A stretch of 64,000 nucleotides of DNA, taken from positions 310,001 through 374,000 of the forward strand of contig JAIXMG010000037.1 of assembly GCA_025201345.1 (NCBI GenBank). The letters are read 5' to 3'. The notes below the pieces were generated by a model. That model ran no database searches. It was not told the origin of the DNA and saw only the letters and a list, made by a program, of their open reading frames with translations. Made by a program: the position numbers and the translations under genes. This DNA is from Thamnidium elegans (Eukaryota; Mucoromycota; Mucoromycetes; Mucorales; Mucoraceae). Below, in pieces: positions 43,151-55,429 of the stretch. Position 1 is the first letter of the stretch; each line of letters begins with the position of its first letter.

Positions 43151-45191
43151 TTATTGTGCTCTTGCAATACGTGGAATATACCAACTAGTTGTTAAGTTGT
43201 TATTATTGATTGATATTGGTTTTAATCGGTCTGTATGTACCCATGAGTTATAAACTTTTCCTTCTAATTCTTTGATCTGGTAGACATTGAAATCCAGATT
43301 GCAGTTAATAATTTGATAAGGTCCCATCCAGTTGTATTCCAGACCTTTTTTAGATTCATGTCGTAATAGTACAAAACCGTTTTTACTAAATACTTGTGTT
43401 TCTTTACCCTTTATTATTTTATCCCATCTTTCCTTATCCTTTATACCTTGGTTCCGTAAATTTTCTTCTGCTAAAAATCTAGCTTCTCTAAGGTTACGAA
43501 TACGAGTTAAAGCATCTTCAGTTATCAGGTTGGCATCAAATTCGGTTATATCATTCATATAAGGTCTATGAAAGTCTCCAGGAATCTTTGGCTGAGTACC
43601 ATATACGAGGAAAAATGGACTATATCCTGTTGTAGTATGTTTTCGAATACGGCAAGCAAACGTAACTGTATCAATATATTCGTCCCAGCTATGAACATCA
43701 CCATTAACATACTTGGTTAAGTCTTTCACACTTTGAATTACTTCTTGGATGAAAAGCACTCGTAAAGGTATGCTTTGACCTGATTTTATTCATGTATTGC
43801 TTCAATACTTTAGACATAAAGTTGGCACATCTATCTGTAAAGATCTCTACGGGGTTACCAAATTTTAGTACAATTTCTTCATATATAAATCGTACGATTT
43901 CATCACCAGTTGCATTTTTTAATGCACGTATAATAGGCCAATTAGTCGAATAATCAACAGCCACAAGTATCCATCTATTTTCATTTTTTGTTGTTGGTAA
44001 TTCTCCTATAAAATCAAGATGCCAACGCGAAAAAGCAGGAAGAATATCAAGAGGTTTCATTGGTGAATGGTGAATATTCTTTTCCGAACGACTTGCAAGT
44101 TGACATTGAGCACAGGATTTCAAGTATTCAATTATATCTTGTTGTATACCCGGCCACCAAATTCTATTTTTTAATTGGTGGTATATTGACAGTTGACTAA
44201 GATGACCGTATGCTATGTGGAAATTGTTAATAAAATCAGCACGTTGATGAAAAGGTATAAACTTTAATTCCATGCTTTCATTTGTTTTTGAATTTTTGAC
44301 TAGTTTATATATATGTTGATTTTTGACTATAAATTTTTCTTTGTTTTGTTGGAGTTCTTTCTGTAGTAGTTGAGGCCATTGGTTTTCATTACGAAAATAT
44401 TGTAAGGGCCAGTCTTGAATAGGATCATCCCTGATTGACTGAACTGGTTTACTTAAAGAATGTTTAGTATTATTATTGTTATTATTAATTTCAGAGTTAT
44501 ATAAATATCTTGGTTGTACTGATGTGGATGCAGGATCGCAATCGGGTCCATCGCGACGAGATAATAAATCGGGTATAATATTCTCTTTACCAGGTTTATA
44601 TTGAATATTAGGGTTATATAATTCTATTTCTGACATCCATCGTACTAAACGAGGTACTGAATGTTTTTGATCTCTGTAATATTTAAGTGGGAGATGGTCA
44701 GTATATACAACATAATCTTTACCATCAATGAAACACCTCCATTTTCTTAATGCAATCAGAATGGCTAACATTTCACGTTCCTGAGCGGGGTATACTCTTT
44801 CTTCTTTACTATATCTTTTACTTTCAAAAGCCAATGGTTTCCAATTATTATCTTGATCTTGTTGAAGTAACACCGCACCTGCCGCAAAATCAGAGCTATC
44901 ACATTCAATTCGGAATGGTTTGTTCATATCTGGAGTAAGTAATATTGGAGCAAAGGACAATTTTTGTTTTAATAAATCGAAAGCATTTTGACATTGTGGT
45001 GTCCATTCTATAGCACGTGTTTTATAACCAGTACCCGCCGTTAAATCTGTAAGGGGAGACGCAATATGCGCAAACTTTGGAATGAATCTGCGATAATATT
45101 GGGTAAGCCCAAGGAATTGACGTACTTGTTGAACATTAGTGGGAATAGGCCATAAACTAATAGCTTCTGTTTTTTGTTGCGAAGGAGAGAT
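43151..45191 (-). pseudogene. Ty3 element Y: RNase H and integrase
   Basis: From 45191 down: SPSQQKTEAISLWPIPTNVQQVRQFLGLTQYYRRF (RT thumb), RNase H (ECDSSDFAAGAVLL...QEREMLAILIALRKW...TDHLPLKYY), integrase zinc region (AYGHLSQLSIYHQLKNRIWWPG...CAQCQ). The catalytic residues are DFIGELP, FTDRCANF and CERLNQV. A frameshift near 43745 follows, then the end of integrase with a GPY-like module (YNWMGPYQIINCNLDFNVYQI), stop at 43151. The second-Asp box TDRCANF differs from the usual TDNGxxF. The beginning of pol lies beyond R2, at 51822-55429. Confidence 0.88.
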
Positions 45192-45734
45192 TGTGATATT
45201 GACGATTATGCTAATAAGAGTAAATATCAAAAAAAGAAAATAAAGAAAATAAACGTAGAATTTATCAGACTTTAAAAAGGAATTGTTGTTTTTATTAATG
45301 AAATAATGTGTGCCTTATATACAAAATAAGTTAAATAAGCGCTTATCCACTTAATATGAAACATGGACAATGTTAACCATCTAATAGTGGATGAGCAATT
45401 TGGAAATATAAATAGTTTCTTTAGAAGGTCAATTGTAACAGCGGTAATGCTTATTATCTTTCTAATTGGCTTTTCTAAATAAAAGATCCAGGATAGAGGC
45501 TTGTTCATTCAAAGTAATTGGGGCATTATTTATGAACCAGTTATCTGTCCTTGATAAGAATTAAAACAGTCTAATGCTTATATAATCGATAAAAGAGAAC
45601 AATAGAAGGTGTCTGAGTAGATATATGTAATATACAACATTTGTGTATAATTTATGTAAGAAATATGTGAGAACATATACTTGTATAAATTATGTATAAA
45701 TTTGTACCATTGAATATACTACGTAAGTACAACA
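45192..45734 (-). repeat. R2 3' LTR
   Basis: 543 bp, same sequence as 51279-51821 by eye. Polypurine tract GGCAGGGGGTAA at 45735-45746 adjoins it. Confidence 0.95.
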
Positions 45735-46007
45735 TTACCCCCTGCCAGATTATATAAACATTTAAACCGGTAGATTGAAAATAAAGAAATATAGAGAAAG
45801 GAGAAAAAAAAATATATAGATAGACTTCATGCATTTTGGAACAAAAATGAAGAGTAAGGAGGAGAGAAAAAAAAAAATGTAAAGGTATAAACTAAACTAA
45901 AAAATTAATTGATCGTAATAAAGCATATATGAGACCGGTAAAAACCCTTAAAAACCTTCATGAGGAAAAAAATATAAATAGGGAAAAGGTTCATGCTTTA
46001 CTTAAAG

Positions 46008-49000
46008 TTACTTTTGCTTATTCACAGCAAGAAGTCTTTGACATCGTTTAATAATGGTATCATTCTTGTTAGAATGCTTATCACGATTAGCTTTCTTACG
46101 AATAGTATTATTGACCGTGTTGGCTAAAGGGGCAGCCTTTGTATTACTGCCGTTTCTACGTTGCCAATAAAGTTCTATGTGTAACGTAGAATCAAAATCG
46201 GATGCTGTTTGCCATGTATGATCAGCCTCATCATTGTATCCTAACCAATGGACAAGGTATTCATAATTAATGGGTCCACCTCTGTGTGCGATAACAGCTT
46301 GTACCTCATAATGTTGGTCTGTAACCGTATTTTGAGAAGCAGCACTAGACTGAATTAATTTAATCTGTTGCGTAGGAACATCACGACTTAATAAATTATC
46401 CAATCTGTCCACAAGAATGTATGACTTATTCTTTGTATAACCTTTAATGGTAAAGGGACCAGAATATTTCTCTTCTAGTTTAGATTTACGATGTACGTTA
46501 ATGATCATAACCTTACTCCCAATAGGATACATGTCTTTAATAACTTTGTGAGTTTTTTCAAAACGAGCATGATCATTATCTTGAGTATTTTTAATTAAAG
46601 CAGCAATTTGAGGTATGACAACTTCCTGTGCAAAGGCAAGTCTGTCATGTATCTTTTTGGTATCAGCTTTCATTAAAGATAAAGTAGGTGTTACATTAGA
46701 GTAATCTTTAAAATCATTAGGTTGACGATTAAATACAATACTATAAGGTCTCGACTTATGTAACTTAGAATATTTAATGTTCATGGCTAATTGTGTAGGA
46801 TTAAGATATAAATCCCAATCAGCATGTTTACCCTTCAATGATTTGATAATAACTGACTTTGCAATGCCAACAAATCGTTCTGTAACGCTATTACCAGTAG
46901 GAGTGTAAGGTAAAGATAATCTTCTATCTATACCACTCATTAAAATAAGCTGAGACACGATTTCATTAACAAACTCCGAGCCGTTGTCTGAAGTTAACAC
47001 TTTTGGAAACGAAAATAAACAAAAAATGTTCAGTAATTCCTTAGCAATAGTAAGACTCGTTTTGTCTGTTATTGCGCGAAGTATAGTAAAACGACTGAAG
47101 TGATCAACTAAAATAAGCATATAGTTATTTCCACTAGTTGATGTAACATTGAAAGTAGCTAAATCCATAGACCAATGATCAAACACTTGTGTTGGCGTAG
47201 TAGAACGGAATGGATGGAATCCGACAACACTGATGTTAAAGTGACTACATTGTTCACAATTAGAGATAATTCTTTGAATATCCTTATGCATGTTTGTCCA
47301 ATGTAGGTTGTAATCATCATGGATTGTTTTTTGTACAGATGACTGTCCGAAATGCCCGAGTAAGTGGGCGCGATTAATAATATCGTCTCTTTCAGCAGGT
47401 GGTGGCGTAATGTAGTCTCGGTATTGCATTGCGCGAATGACTAATTGAGAACTTGCTTTACTGGTTGAAGTCTTAAGCGAAGACATGTCAGTATTATTAG
47501 CACCAGAACTAAATCTAACTTGTTTATGAAAGTTATTTATGTTGAGCTGAGGAACCAACTTTTTTTGTTTCTTTCTGTACTTTAATTGCTTAATGGGTAC
47601 ACGTGTTTGTGACTCGTCCAAAGCAGTCTCAAGAGTACGTTTATCGCGACGAATAATAAAACCACTATTTTCCTCGTTTATTATTTCACCACCTTGTAAT
47701 TTATAACCTTCCGTAAACATACGACTTCCAGCATCCGCGATTACATTCAAAATGCCAGGAATGTGAATGACCGTATATGAAAGACTAAATAAGGTTTCAT
47801 AATAAGTTAACAAGAGATGGTTTGGAATCTCTTGCGACTGTATATAAAGTAACGAACGATGGTCTGTATGTAATGTGAAGTGCTTCATTACTAACCATTT
47901 ATTAAACCTTTGAAAACAGTAAACTATAGCTAATAATTCACGTCTTGTAGTAGAATAACATCGTTCAACACTGGTTAAACCACGACTTGCCATTGCTACG
48001 TATTTCTTTTCATCACCAATTTGCATATATAGCACACCGCTAATAGCAGTCTTACTAGCATCAGTAGCAACATGAATAGGGTGAGTATAATCAATAGGAT
48101 GAATAAGAGGTGCAGAAGCTAATGCAATCTTTAATTGGTTAAATGAGTTCGTATGTTCCTGAGTCCATACTTCTTGTAAATTAGCGACATTCCTTAATTG
48201 ATCCAAAGGAGAACTTATGTGCGCGTAAAGAGGTATGCTACTTCGAAAATAGTTAAAATATCCTAATATACTTTGGAGCTGTTTAGTACTATGTGGTATT
48301 TGGAACTCATGTGCAGTGTTAACTTTGCGATGATCTGGAACAAGAGCACCATTTTGAATAGACCAACCTAAAATAAAGATACTACTTTGCGCAAAAATCA
48401 TCTTTTCAGTAGCTATCATTAAATTGTGTGTGGTTAATCTATGTATAACTTCAATCACACAATCAGTATGATGTTGAAGTGTACCATTAGTGCTGATCGT
48501 TAAATCATCAACATAAACTTGGATGTAGTCTAAATCCTTAAAGAGGTTCTGTAAAACTCTTTGTACAAGATTACCAATAAAGGAAATTCCAAATGGAGCT
48601 TTTACATACTGCCATTGGAGATTTGTAAAGACGTCCGTGAAAGCTAATTTATGTCTGTGACCAGGGTGTATAAGGAAACTATTGAAACAGGCTTTAATAT
48701 CAAGAATTGTATGAATTTTTGATTGACCTAATCGTTGATGGATCTCCGATATTAAAGGAAAACGTTGAGTGTCAGTTTCAGTCAATATAGAGTTTAAATT
48801 TCTAACATCTGTAACTAGTCTAATTTTCTCTTTAGATATCTTGCCAGAAGAATCCTTTTTTCCTACTACCAATAATGGTGAATTGAAACCGTTGTACGTT
48901 GGAACTGGTTCTATAACATTATCATTTTGCCATATTTGTAATTGTTCTGCTACTTTTTCCTTGTATGCTAAAGGAAGACTATAACTTTTACGATAGGCGA

Positions 49001-51173
49001 CACAGCCAGGTTTCGTCTCAAGATATACAATAGCTCCAGGCAATGTACAATATGTATTTTTAACATCAATGTTTTTATTCGCTAATAAAACAGGAGCTAA
49101 CAACTTTTCCATTTCATTTCTTTCAGCTATAGTACCATAAGGACTGTTATTAGGTTCAGAATTGGAAGGATCAACTGGTGAATCAGTAAAAGGATTATTA
49201 GCTTCAAGATCATTATGGCTTAGTGCTAAACCAGTAATTTCAATATTAAGTTTACTTATAAGGTCGAGCCCAATTAAAGCAGGTATATTGCTATTATTTT
49301 TACTTGTGAAAAAAGAAAAAATCTCGAAATTATGTTTTAAAACTTTTTTATTATAGAATGTTTTTAACATAGTGGAACTAGTCCTATTAACAGTGGAAGT
49401 CGAGTGGCCTAGTTGTATAGTACCTTCAGATGGGACAATCTTGATATTGCTGCCGAGGAAAGAAGCAAACGAAGGAGATATCATACTAAACGTTGCACCC
49501 GTGTCAATGATAGCATATGTTTTAATGGATTCTATAATAATAGGAATGATGATCATGTTAGATTTATTAACAGGTAATAGACTGAAAATAGGATGATACT
49601 TACATTGTTGGGCTTGGATGTCCGTCATGGTTTCATCCTCATCCTCAATAACCAAATCCCTGATGTTGGCAGTAGCATCAGCAACACCAGTGTTATATGC
49701 ATTCACCAATTCAGCACGTGTTGTAGAAACAGCAGAAAAGGGAGCAGCAACAGAAGAAGAAGACGAAGAAGCATCCGCAGCAGGAAGATCTTGTACCATA
49801 GTCATAGCACCGAAAGTAAAACCAGCAGAATTGCCAGGTACAGCGGATGTACGCATAGCCGTATTACATTGGTGGCCAGGAACCCAACCCAAGATACCAC
49901 ACTTATAACACTTACGAGTGTTGTTGCGAGGTCTTCTACCCTCACCAGCAGCAGCAGCACGACAGTCACTAGTATTATGTGTATGACTCTTATGAACAGA
50001 GCAATACTTGTCATTGGTAGGAGCAGGAATAGGTGCAGGGAGGACAGCAGACAAAGATTCACCAGTAGAGGTACCGGGAGAAACAGCAGAACGAGCACGA
50101 ACCAAGTTAGACGCATGTCTAGACTTATTGGACGAACGATGAACGGCATCATTATGATCTATTTCAACCATAGCACGCTTGGGAGCACGAGGAGCCGTCA
50201 AAGAAGATCCATTAGCCTTGGAATTTGTATCAATTAACTTGCTGTTATACAGACGGCGAGCTAAATCAGACAAGACATCGATATCTTCACGTTGATACGC
50301 AGGGAGGTTAACCATCATGAACGCAATATATTCCCTAATTTTTTGTGGCACAGCAATCAAAAAACGTTCTACTAACAGAGAATTGGGAAGTACTTGGTCA
50401 ACAGCACGGCGCCTGAGATTATTGAATCTATCAATAAAGCTCTCAAGACTCTCACCTTCATCCATTATAATGGCGTTAAGTTCACGAGCACAACGATTTC
50501 TTTCCTCTTGCACATTCAAACCATATCGTTCTTGCATAGTTGTGGAAAACTGCAACCAAGAAGGATCCTTCTGATATAGTTCACGGAATTGCGTAAGGAA
50601 GTCTTGAAACCAAAGACGAATCGTTCCAGCAAGAAGAGGCGGCAACACACGAAGATAGTTGGCATCCAAATCCAAGTTATGGCTGCGCATAACATCAGTG
50701 AAGTTCATAATACAAGTATTAATATCCACAAAAACAGGAGCACCAGGTACTGATACCTGGTTTTCCCATTGAAAAAGAGGAAGATTGCGAGGTACAACAT
50801 TCGACAACTTGGCTGCAGCAAGTGTATTGTCGGCAGTAGCCTGAATCAATTTCAATGCTTTGGAAAGCATTTCCAAATCCCCAACCCGTCTACTTAACTT
50901 TGATCGAAGATTGCGCAAATCATCAACCGTACCGTTGCTTGAAGACACCATAGAAGACAAAGAAACAATATCAGCCTGGGCCAAAGAAATGCTAACTTGA
51001 AGAGCATTAGCAGGGTCAGAGCCAGCACCACGGGGAAGAAAAGTAGACACAGTAGGAACCTCAGGAGAAGCAAGACCAGAATCAGAACCAGACTCGGAGT
51101 ACTCAACACCTTTCATACCATTGGTAACGTTTTGAGCAAGAGGACCAATAAAGTTTTGAGCGGGAGCGGACAT
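46008..51173 (-). CDS. R2 Gag-Pol polyprotein (chromovirus)
   Basis: 1721 codons giving the same protein as 13678-18843: Gag, Cys/His segment, DTGA protease, YVDD RT, RNase H, integrase with HHCC and D-D-E, C-terminal chromodomain. No stop or frameshift. Two intact identical copies at different sites mean the family was active very recently. Only the flanks differ: here the host is element Y. Confidence 0.95.
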   Translation of the reverse strand: MSAPAQNFIGPLAQNVTNGMKGVEYSESGSDSGLASPEVPTVSTFLPRGAGSDPANALQVSISLAQADIVSLSSMVSSSNGTVDDLRNLRSKLSRRVGDLEMLSKALKLIQATADNTLAAAKLSNVVPRNLPLFQWENQVSVPGAPVFVDINTCIMNFTDVMRSHNLDLDANYLRVLPPLLAGTIRLWFQDFLTQFRELYQKDPSWLQFSTTMQERYGLNVQEERNRCARELNAIIMDEGESLESFIDRFNNLRRRAVDQVLPNSLLVERFLIAVPQKIREYIAFMMVNLPAYQREDIDVLSDLARRLYNSKLIDTNSKANGSSLTAPRAPKRAMVEIDHNDAVHRSSNKSRHASNLVRARSAVSPGTSTGESLSAVLPAPIPAPTNDKYCSVHKSHTHNTSDCRAAAAGEGRRPRNNTRKCYKCGILGWVPGHQCNTAMRTSAVPGNSAGFTFGAMTMVQDLPAADASSSSSSVAAPFSAVSTTRAELVNAYNTGVADATANIRDLVIEDEDETMTDIQAQQCKYHPIFSLLPVNKSNMIIIPIIIESIKTYAIIDTGATFSMISPSFASFLGSNIKIVPSEGTIQLGHSTSTVNRTSSTMLKTFYNKKVLKHNFEIFSFFTSKNNSNIPALIGLDLISKLNIEITGLALSHNDLEANNPFTDSPVDPSNSEPNNSPYGTIAERNEMEKLLAPVLLANKNIDVKNTYCTLPGAIVYLETKPGCVAYRKSYSLPLAYKEKVAEQLQIWQNDNVIEPVPTYNGFNSPLLVVGKKDSSGKISKEKIRLVTDVRNLNSILTETDTQRFPLISEIHQRLGQSKIHTILDIKACFNSFLIHPGHRHKLAFTDVFTNLQWQYVKAPFGISFIGNLVQRVLQNLFKDLDYIQVYVDDLTISTNGTLQHHTDCVIEVIHRLTTHNLMIATEKMIFAQSSIFILGWSIQNGALVPDHRKVNTAHEFQIPHSTKQLQSILGYFNYFRSSIPLYAHISSPLDQLRNVANLQEVWTQEHTNSFNQLKIALASAPLIHPIDYTHPIHVATDASKTAISGVLYMQIGDEKKYVAMASRGLTSVERCYSTTRRELLAIVYCFQRFNKWLVMKHFTLHTDHRSLLYIQSQEIPNHLLLTYYETLFSLSYTVIHIPGILNVIADAGSRMFTEGYKLQGGEIINEENSGFIIRRDKRTLETALDESQTRVPIKQLKYRKKQKKLVPQLNINNFHKQVRFSSGANNTDMSSLKTSTSKASSQLVIRAMQYRDYITPPPAERDDIINRAHLLGHFGQSSVQKTIHDDYNLHWTNMHKDIQRIISNCEQCSHFNISVVGFHPFRSTTPTQVFDHWSMDLATFNVTSTSGNNYMLILVDHFSRFTILRAITDKTSLTIAKELLNIFCLFSFPKVLTSDNGSEFVNEIVSQLILMSGIDRRLSLPYTPTGNSVTERFVGIAKSVIIKSLKGKHADWDLYLNPTQLAMNIKYSKLHKSRPYSIVFNRQPNDFKDYSNVTPTLSLMKADTKKIHDRLAFAQEVVIPQIAALIKNTQDNDHARFEKTHKVIKDMYPIGSKVMIINVHRKSKLEEKYSGPFTIKGYTKNKSYILVDRLDNLLSRDVPTQQIKLIQSSAASQNTVTDQHYEVQAVIAHRGGPINYEYLVHWLGYNDEADHTWQTASDFDSTLHIELYWQRRNGSNTKAAPLANTVNNTIRKKANRDKHSNKNDTIIKRCQRLLAVNKQK

Positions 51174-51278
51174 ATTCAGGTACGTAAAAATTTTTTAAAA
51201 GAAAAAAAAAAAAAAAAAATTAAGGGGAATTATTTAAAAATAAAAATCAAAAAAGAATTAAGAATTGATAAAAAAAAA

Positions 51279-51821
51279 TGTGATATTGACGATTATGCTA
51301 ATAAGAGTAAATATCAAAAAAAGAAAATAAAGAAAATAAACGTAGAATTTATCAGACTTTAAAAAGGAATTGTTGTTTTTATTAATGAAATAATGTGTGC
51401 CTTATATACAAAATAAGTTAAATAAGCGCTTATCCACTTAATATGAAACATGGACAATGTTAACCATCTAATAGTGGATGAGCAATTTGGAAATATAAAT
51501 AGTTTCTTTAGAAGGTCAATTGTAACAGCGGTAATGCTTATTATCTTTCTAATTGGCTTTTCTAAATAAAAGATCCAGGATAGAGGCTTGTTCATTCAAA
51601 GTAATTGGGGCATTATTTATGAACCAGTTATCTGTCCTTGATAAGAATTAAAACAGTCTAATGCTTATATAATCGATAAAAGAGAACAATAGAAGGTGTC
51701 TGAGTAGATATATGTAATATACAACATTTGTGTATAATTTATGTAAGAAATATGTGAGAACATATACTTGTATAAATTATGTATAAATTTGTACCATTGA
51801 ATATACTACGTAAGTACAACA
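51279..51821 (-). repeat. R2 5' LTR
   Basis: 543 bp, with TATA box TATATAAGG (coding strand) at 51400-51408. The leader at 51174-51278 is the same A/T-rich sequence as in R1, without a TGG after the LTR. Confidence 0.95.
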
Positions 51822-52028
51822 GAGATACCATTTTTTGATATATGATAACCTAAAAAATGTCAGTTCTTTCATATTGAAATGTGATTTCTTTATATTTATA
51901 ACAAATTTAGCTTCATCAAGTTTTTGTAAAACCTGTTTTACATGCTCTTTGTGTTCACTTTCATTTTTTGAATATACTAATAAATCATCAACATATATTA
52001 TTACAAATTTATCTACAAATGACTTCAG
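51822..52028 (-). pseudogene. Ty3 element Y: RT catalytic segment
   Basis: Encodes KSFVDKFVIIYVDDLLVYSKNESEHKEHVKQVLQKL, with the YVDD active site, then KKSHFNMKELTFLGYHISKNGIS. It is cut off from its neighbours by solo LTR S2 on one side and R2 on the other. Confidence 0.85.
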
Positions 52029-52886
52029 TGTCGTATTTGAGGTTGATATTTATATAAAACATATAAATAATCATATTGTGAATAAAAACAAGCTTAATAA
52101 TAAAAATCTTCTAATATTTCAATAATAATGCATCCCGATACATTATTATTAAACACCGAAATCAATACGGACATTTCTAGTGAAAACGGTTCCTACTTCT
52201 GACTTAAAATATAAAAATTTTAATCCAATAACATTAATGCGAGATAAGAGATATTGTAATAACATTGGTCTTGATCCAGAACTAGCTACTCTGGATAAAA
52301 GAAAGGAACACCCATTGTTATAAGCAATACATTAACTCACATCAATGATATGAATATAGTATAAATAATATACTCTAGGATATATAGAAAATATCTCCTT
52401 TATAATAATAAAACAAATATACAGTAATAATACTCTATATCTTGTAATTACAATCCTTTAATTATATAAAATATAATTATACGGGAAAAAGTTCTAGTCA
52501 GAAATATATAAATAAAATATAAGGAACGTTTCATCAACCTACTCATAACATATCCAATAAGGACGATTCGACCACCCTGTCATTATTAAGAACAAGGTGG
52601 AGATTACCGGAAGGACATGTTATCCGATCAAGGGGATTGGATCAAAGAATATTTATAGTCAATTCGAAAGAGTAGAATATATATATTTGAAAGTGAGAAG
52701 GTTGAGTCTAGATATTGACCCGAACCTATCATAACAATAAGATCAGGTACCGATTACGGTTGTTAAGAAGTATAAAAAGGGATTATTATTTAGTTTAGCA
52801 GAATTCTTTAGTTTTTATTTTTAATTAATAAATTTCTCTAAGTTTTATCTCGATAATTTATCGTCTAATTTACTTCAATTCCAACA
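52029..52886 (+). repeat. Solo LTR (family S2), intact
   Basis: 858 bp, TGTCGTATTT...TTCCAACA, target duplication TTCAG (52024-52028 and 52887-52891). It is the uninterrupted version of 29567-32024 and shows the P2 empty site at 52398. Confidence 0.93.
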
Positions 52887-55429
52887 TTCAGAACTTTGTT
52901 GATGACATCTTGAAAATATGGACCGGAATTCTTTAATCCAAAAGGGGCAACTAAAAATCTATGCTGACCGAAACGATGCGATATTATTGCTTTCATTGAA
53001 TCTGATTCAGATAAACGAACTTGATTAAAAGCTCCAATTAAATCAATTTGTGAGAAACAAGTACTGTTATGCAATTGATCCAGACACTCATCTATTCTTG
53101 GTATTGGTATTCTTTGAGCAATGGTAATTTTGTTAATACTGCGAAAATCACAACACATTCTTAATTTTGGTGTTCCATCAGCGTTATTTGATCCTGCTTT
53201 TCGAACAAATAAAATAGGGAACCCATAAGGTGATGCAGTTGGTACTATCAATCCTTTTTCTTCTAAATCCATTAATTGCTTTTTGAGTTCCGCTAATTCT
53301 AGAGGACTCATTCGATACGGTTGGTGAAAAATAGGAGGAGCGTCTTTAGGGTCAGTTACAATTATATCTCTGGTATGTCTATTCGGTGGTAATTCAGTTA
53401 TTTCGCCTTTGAATGCATAAGGAAATAATTTTGCAAATTCTTCTTTCCATTCTTTATCAAGTTGAATGTCTTTCATATCAATAGGTGATATTGGTGTGAT
53501 TGTTGCGTGGTTACCTGTACTTTCATCTATAAAATTTACTACAAAACTTTCAGTTATTTGGTCTTTTTTAAGCCATCTAGTTACTTGCGTAGCTGATGCT
53601 AGATAATCAATATTAGTTGTCTCCTTTGTTTTTAATTGTGGATTAATTGTATTGATATTATGTAATGCTTTTGGTGGTGATACAGGATATATTTTGGTGA
53701 CAATAGTTGTATTTTTATCAGTAACTTCCCATGTGTCATCAAACCAGTCAGGTTTAGGCTTAGTTTCTTTCAACCAGTTACGACCGAGGATAATATCAAA
53801 TTTTGATTCAAAAACATATGCAGTGATTACTTCTTGGTGTTCATGGTTATTTCCTAAAAATAATCTAAAAGTAATTTTTTTGTTTATGTTCGTCTTGTTA
53901 CCATCTGCAGTTTCTACTGCCTGATTGACAACTTCCCTTTCTGTCAAAGCGTGCGAAAGTAATTTAGGATGTACATAATTTGTACTGGCACCACTGTCAA
54001 TTAATATTTTGAAATTAGATCCACCCACCATAGTTTTGTATAAAGGTAACGCATTGGATGAATTATCAACATTGTTTAAAAATGACTTTTCAGCAGATGA
54101 CAAAGTATGTGTTTCCGGCGCAATGTTAGGTGACAATATAGGATAAGAGTAGTAGTCTTGATTATCACAAGATGATAGATCAATTAGGTTTTTATTATCG
54201 TTATCATTGTTAGTATTAGTTTGATAACTATTTGTGTTATTGCTTAATGGATCATAACTATCTAATAATGCGTTGATCTGCTGACGAAAATTGTTAGGTT
54301 TTCGGTAGTTATTATTATTATTATTAGTGCTGTAATTATTAGTAGTATTACTATTATAATTATTGCGAGGTTTTTGTGTACGATAGTCATTACGATTATT
54401 TCGTTTAGATTGAAAAATACCTCTATCCTCATCCCATTTTTTATTTCTACATTCAGCCTTTTTATGTCCAATCTTATCGCAATAAAAACAGTTATTATTA
54501 CTTCTTTGTCCAGAACTATTGTTGTTAGAACCTTGTTGTTGCTTTAATAAATTTAGAAGTAATTGATTTTGTTTTTTAATTTCAATAACCGATAAATCCA
54601 TGGGATCATCGATAGCTGATGTTGTTGGGTTAAAACTATTTGTTGATTTACCATATTGTGTGGCAGATTCAAACGTTCGTGCACAATGAAACATACTTTC
54701 TAAATCAATGGGGTCTTTTAGTAATATATGTGCCCTAGCACGATCTTTCAATCCTCTTGCAAACTTATCCATAGCTTCATCTTCTGTGATATCTAATTCG
54801 AGTAATACATCTTGAAATTCTTTAATGTAATGTTGTACAGATGAAGTTTGTTTTAACTCAAATAATCTATCTCTTGTTGATTGTAATGTATACTTTGGTT
54901 TGAATTCCATATCCATACTAATTTTAAATACTTCCCAGTCGGATAAATCGTGAGAAGATCGTTGTGCCATACGGTAGTACCATAATCGAGCATGATCTGT
55001 TAATAATGATATCGCATAGGATACCCAACGCGCTCTTTCAAAATTATAAAAACTTAAATAATGTTCCATCGAAGTGTACCAATTATTTATTTTTGTAATA
55101 TCTCTACTACCATCATATGTAGGGGGGGTAGGAATTCGTACTTGATTACTGAATTGTTGTTGATGTTGTTGTGGTTGTTGCTGCTGTTGTTGTATAGCTG
55201 CAGAAATTAACGTAAAACTTCTTCTTCAGAGAAAGTTTTATTACTTGTTGTTGTTGAATTATTTTCTGTATTCATTTCAATATCTTCTTCTATTACAGCG
55301 TTTTTATTTTTATTTTTATATACTTTGAATTGATCTATTAATGTTCTTGATCCTTGATATATTGTTACTTTTTCTGATTTTGTATAATTTATGTATGTTT
55401 TTGGTGTATCTATTAAAATTCCTCTGGAT
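52887..55429 (-). pseudogene. Ty3 element Y: Gag, protease and start of RT
   Basis: A Met at 55275 (MNTENNSTTTSNK) probably starts Gag; the frame is open upstream to the LTR at 55430. A one-base loss near 55218 shifts the frame before the Gln-rich stretch. Then ARLWYYRMAQRSS...FKPKYTLQSTRDRLFEL...LDITEDEAMDKFARGL, DDPMDLSVIEI, CCHC knuckle CFYCDKIGHKKAEC, an Asn-rich linker, protease LIDSGASTNYVHP, and RT up to SGPYFQDVINKVLN, where solo LTR S2 enters. Gag and Pol are in one frame, as in Z. Confidence 0.88.

Larger units (their letters stand above)
45192..51821 (-). mobile_element. R2: full-length chromodomain Ty3/gypsy retrotransposon
   Basis: Second copy of R1, same length (6,630 bp) and offset by 32,330. 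Target duplication GAGAT (45187-45191 and 51822-51826), different from R1, so it is an independent insertion. Inserted in the RT region of Y; removal rejoins KNGIS with PSQQKTEA. Confidence 0.95.

Noticed and set aside
12862..51821. R1 and R2 as one element duplicated by assembly error
   Set aside because: Each has its own target duplication and a different interrupted gene that rejoins in frame.
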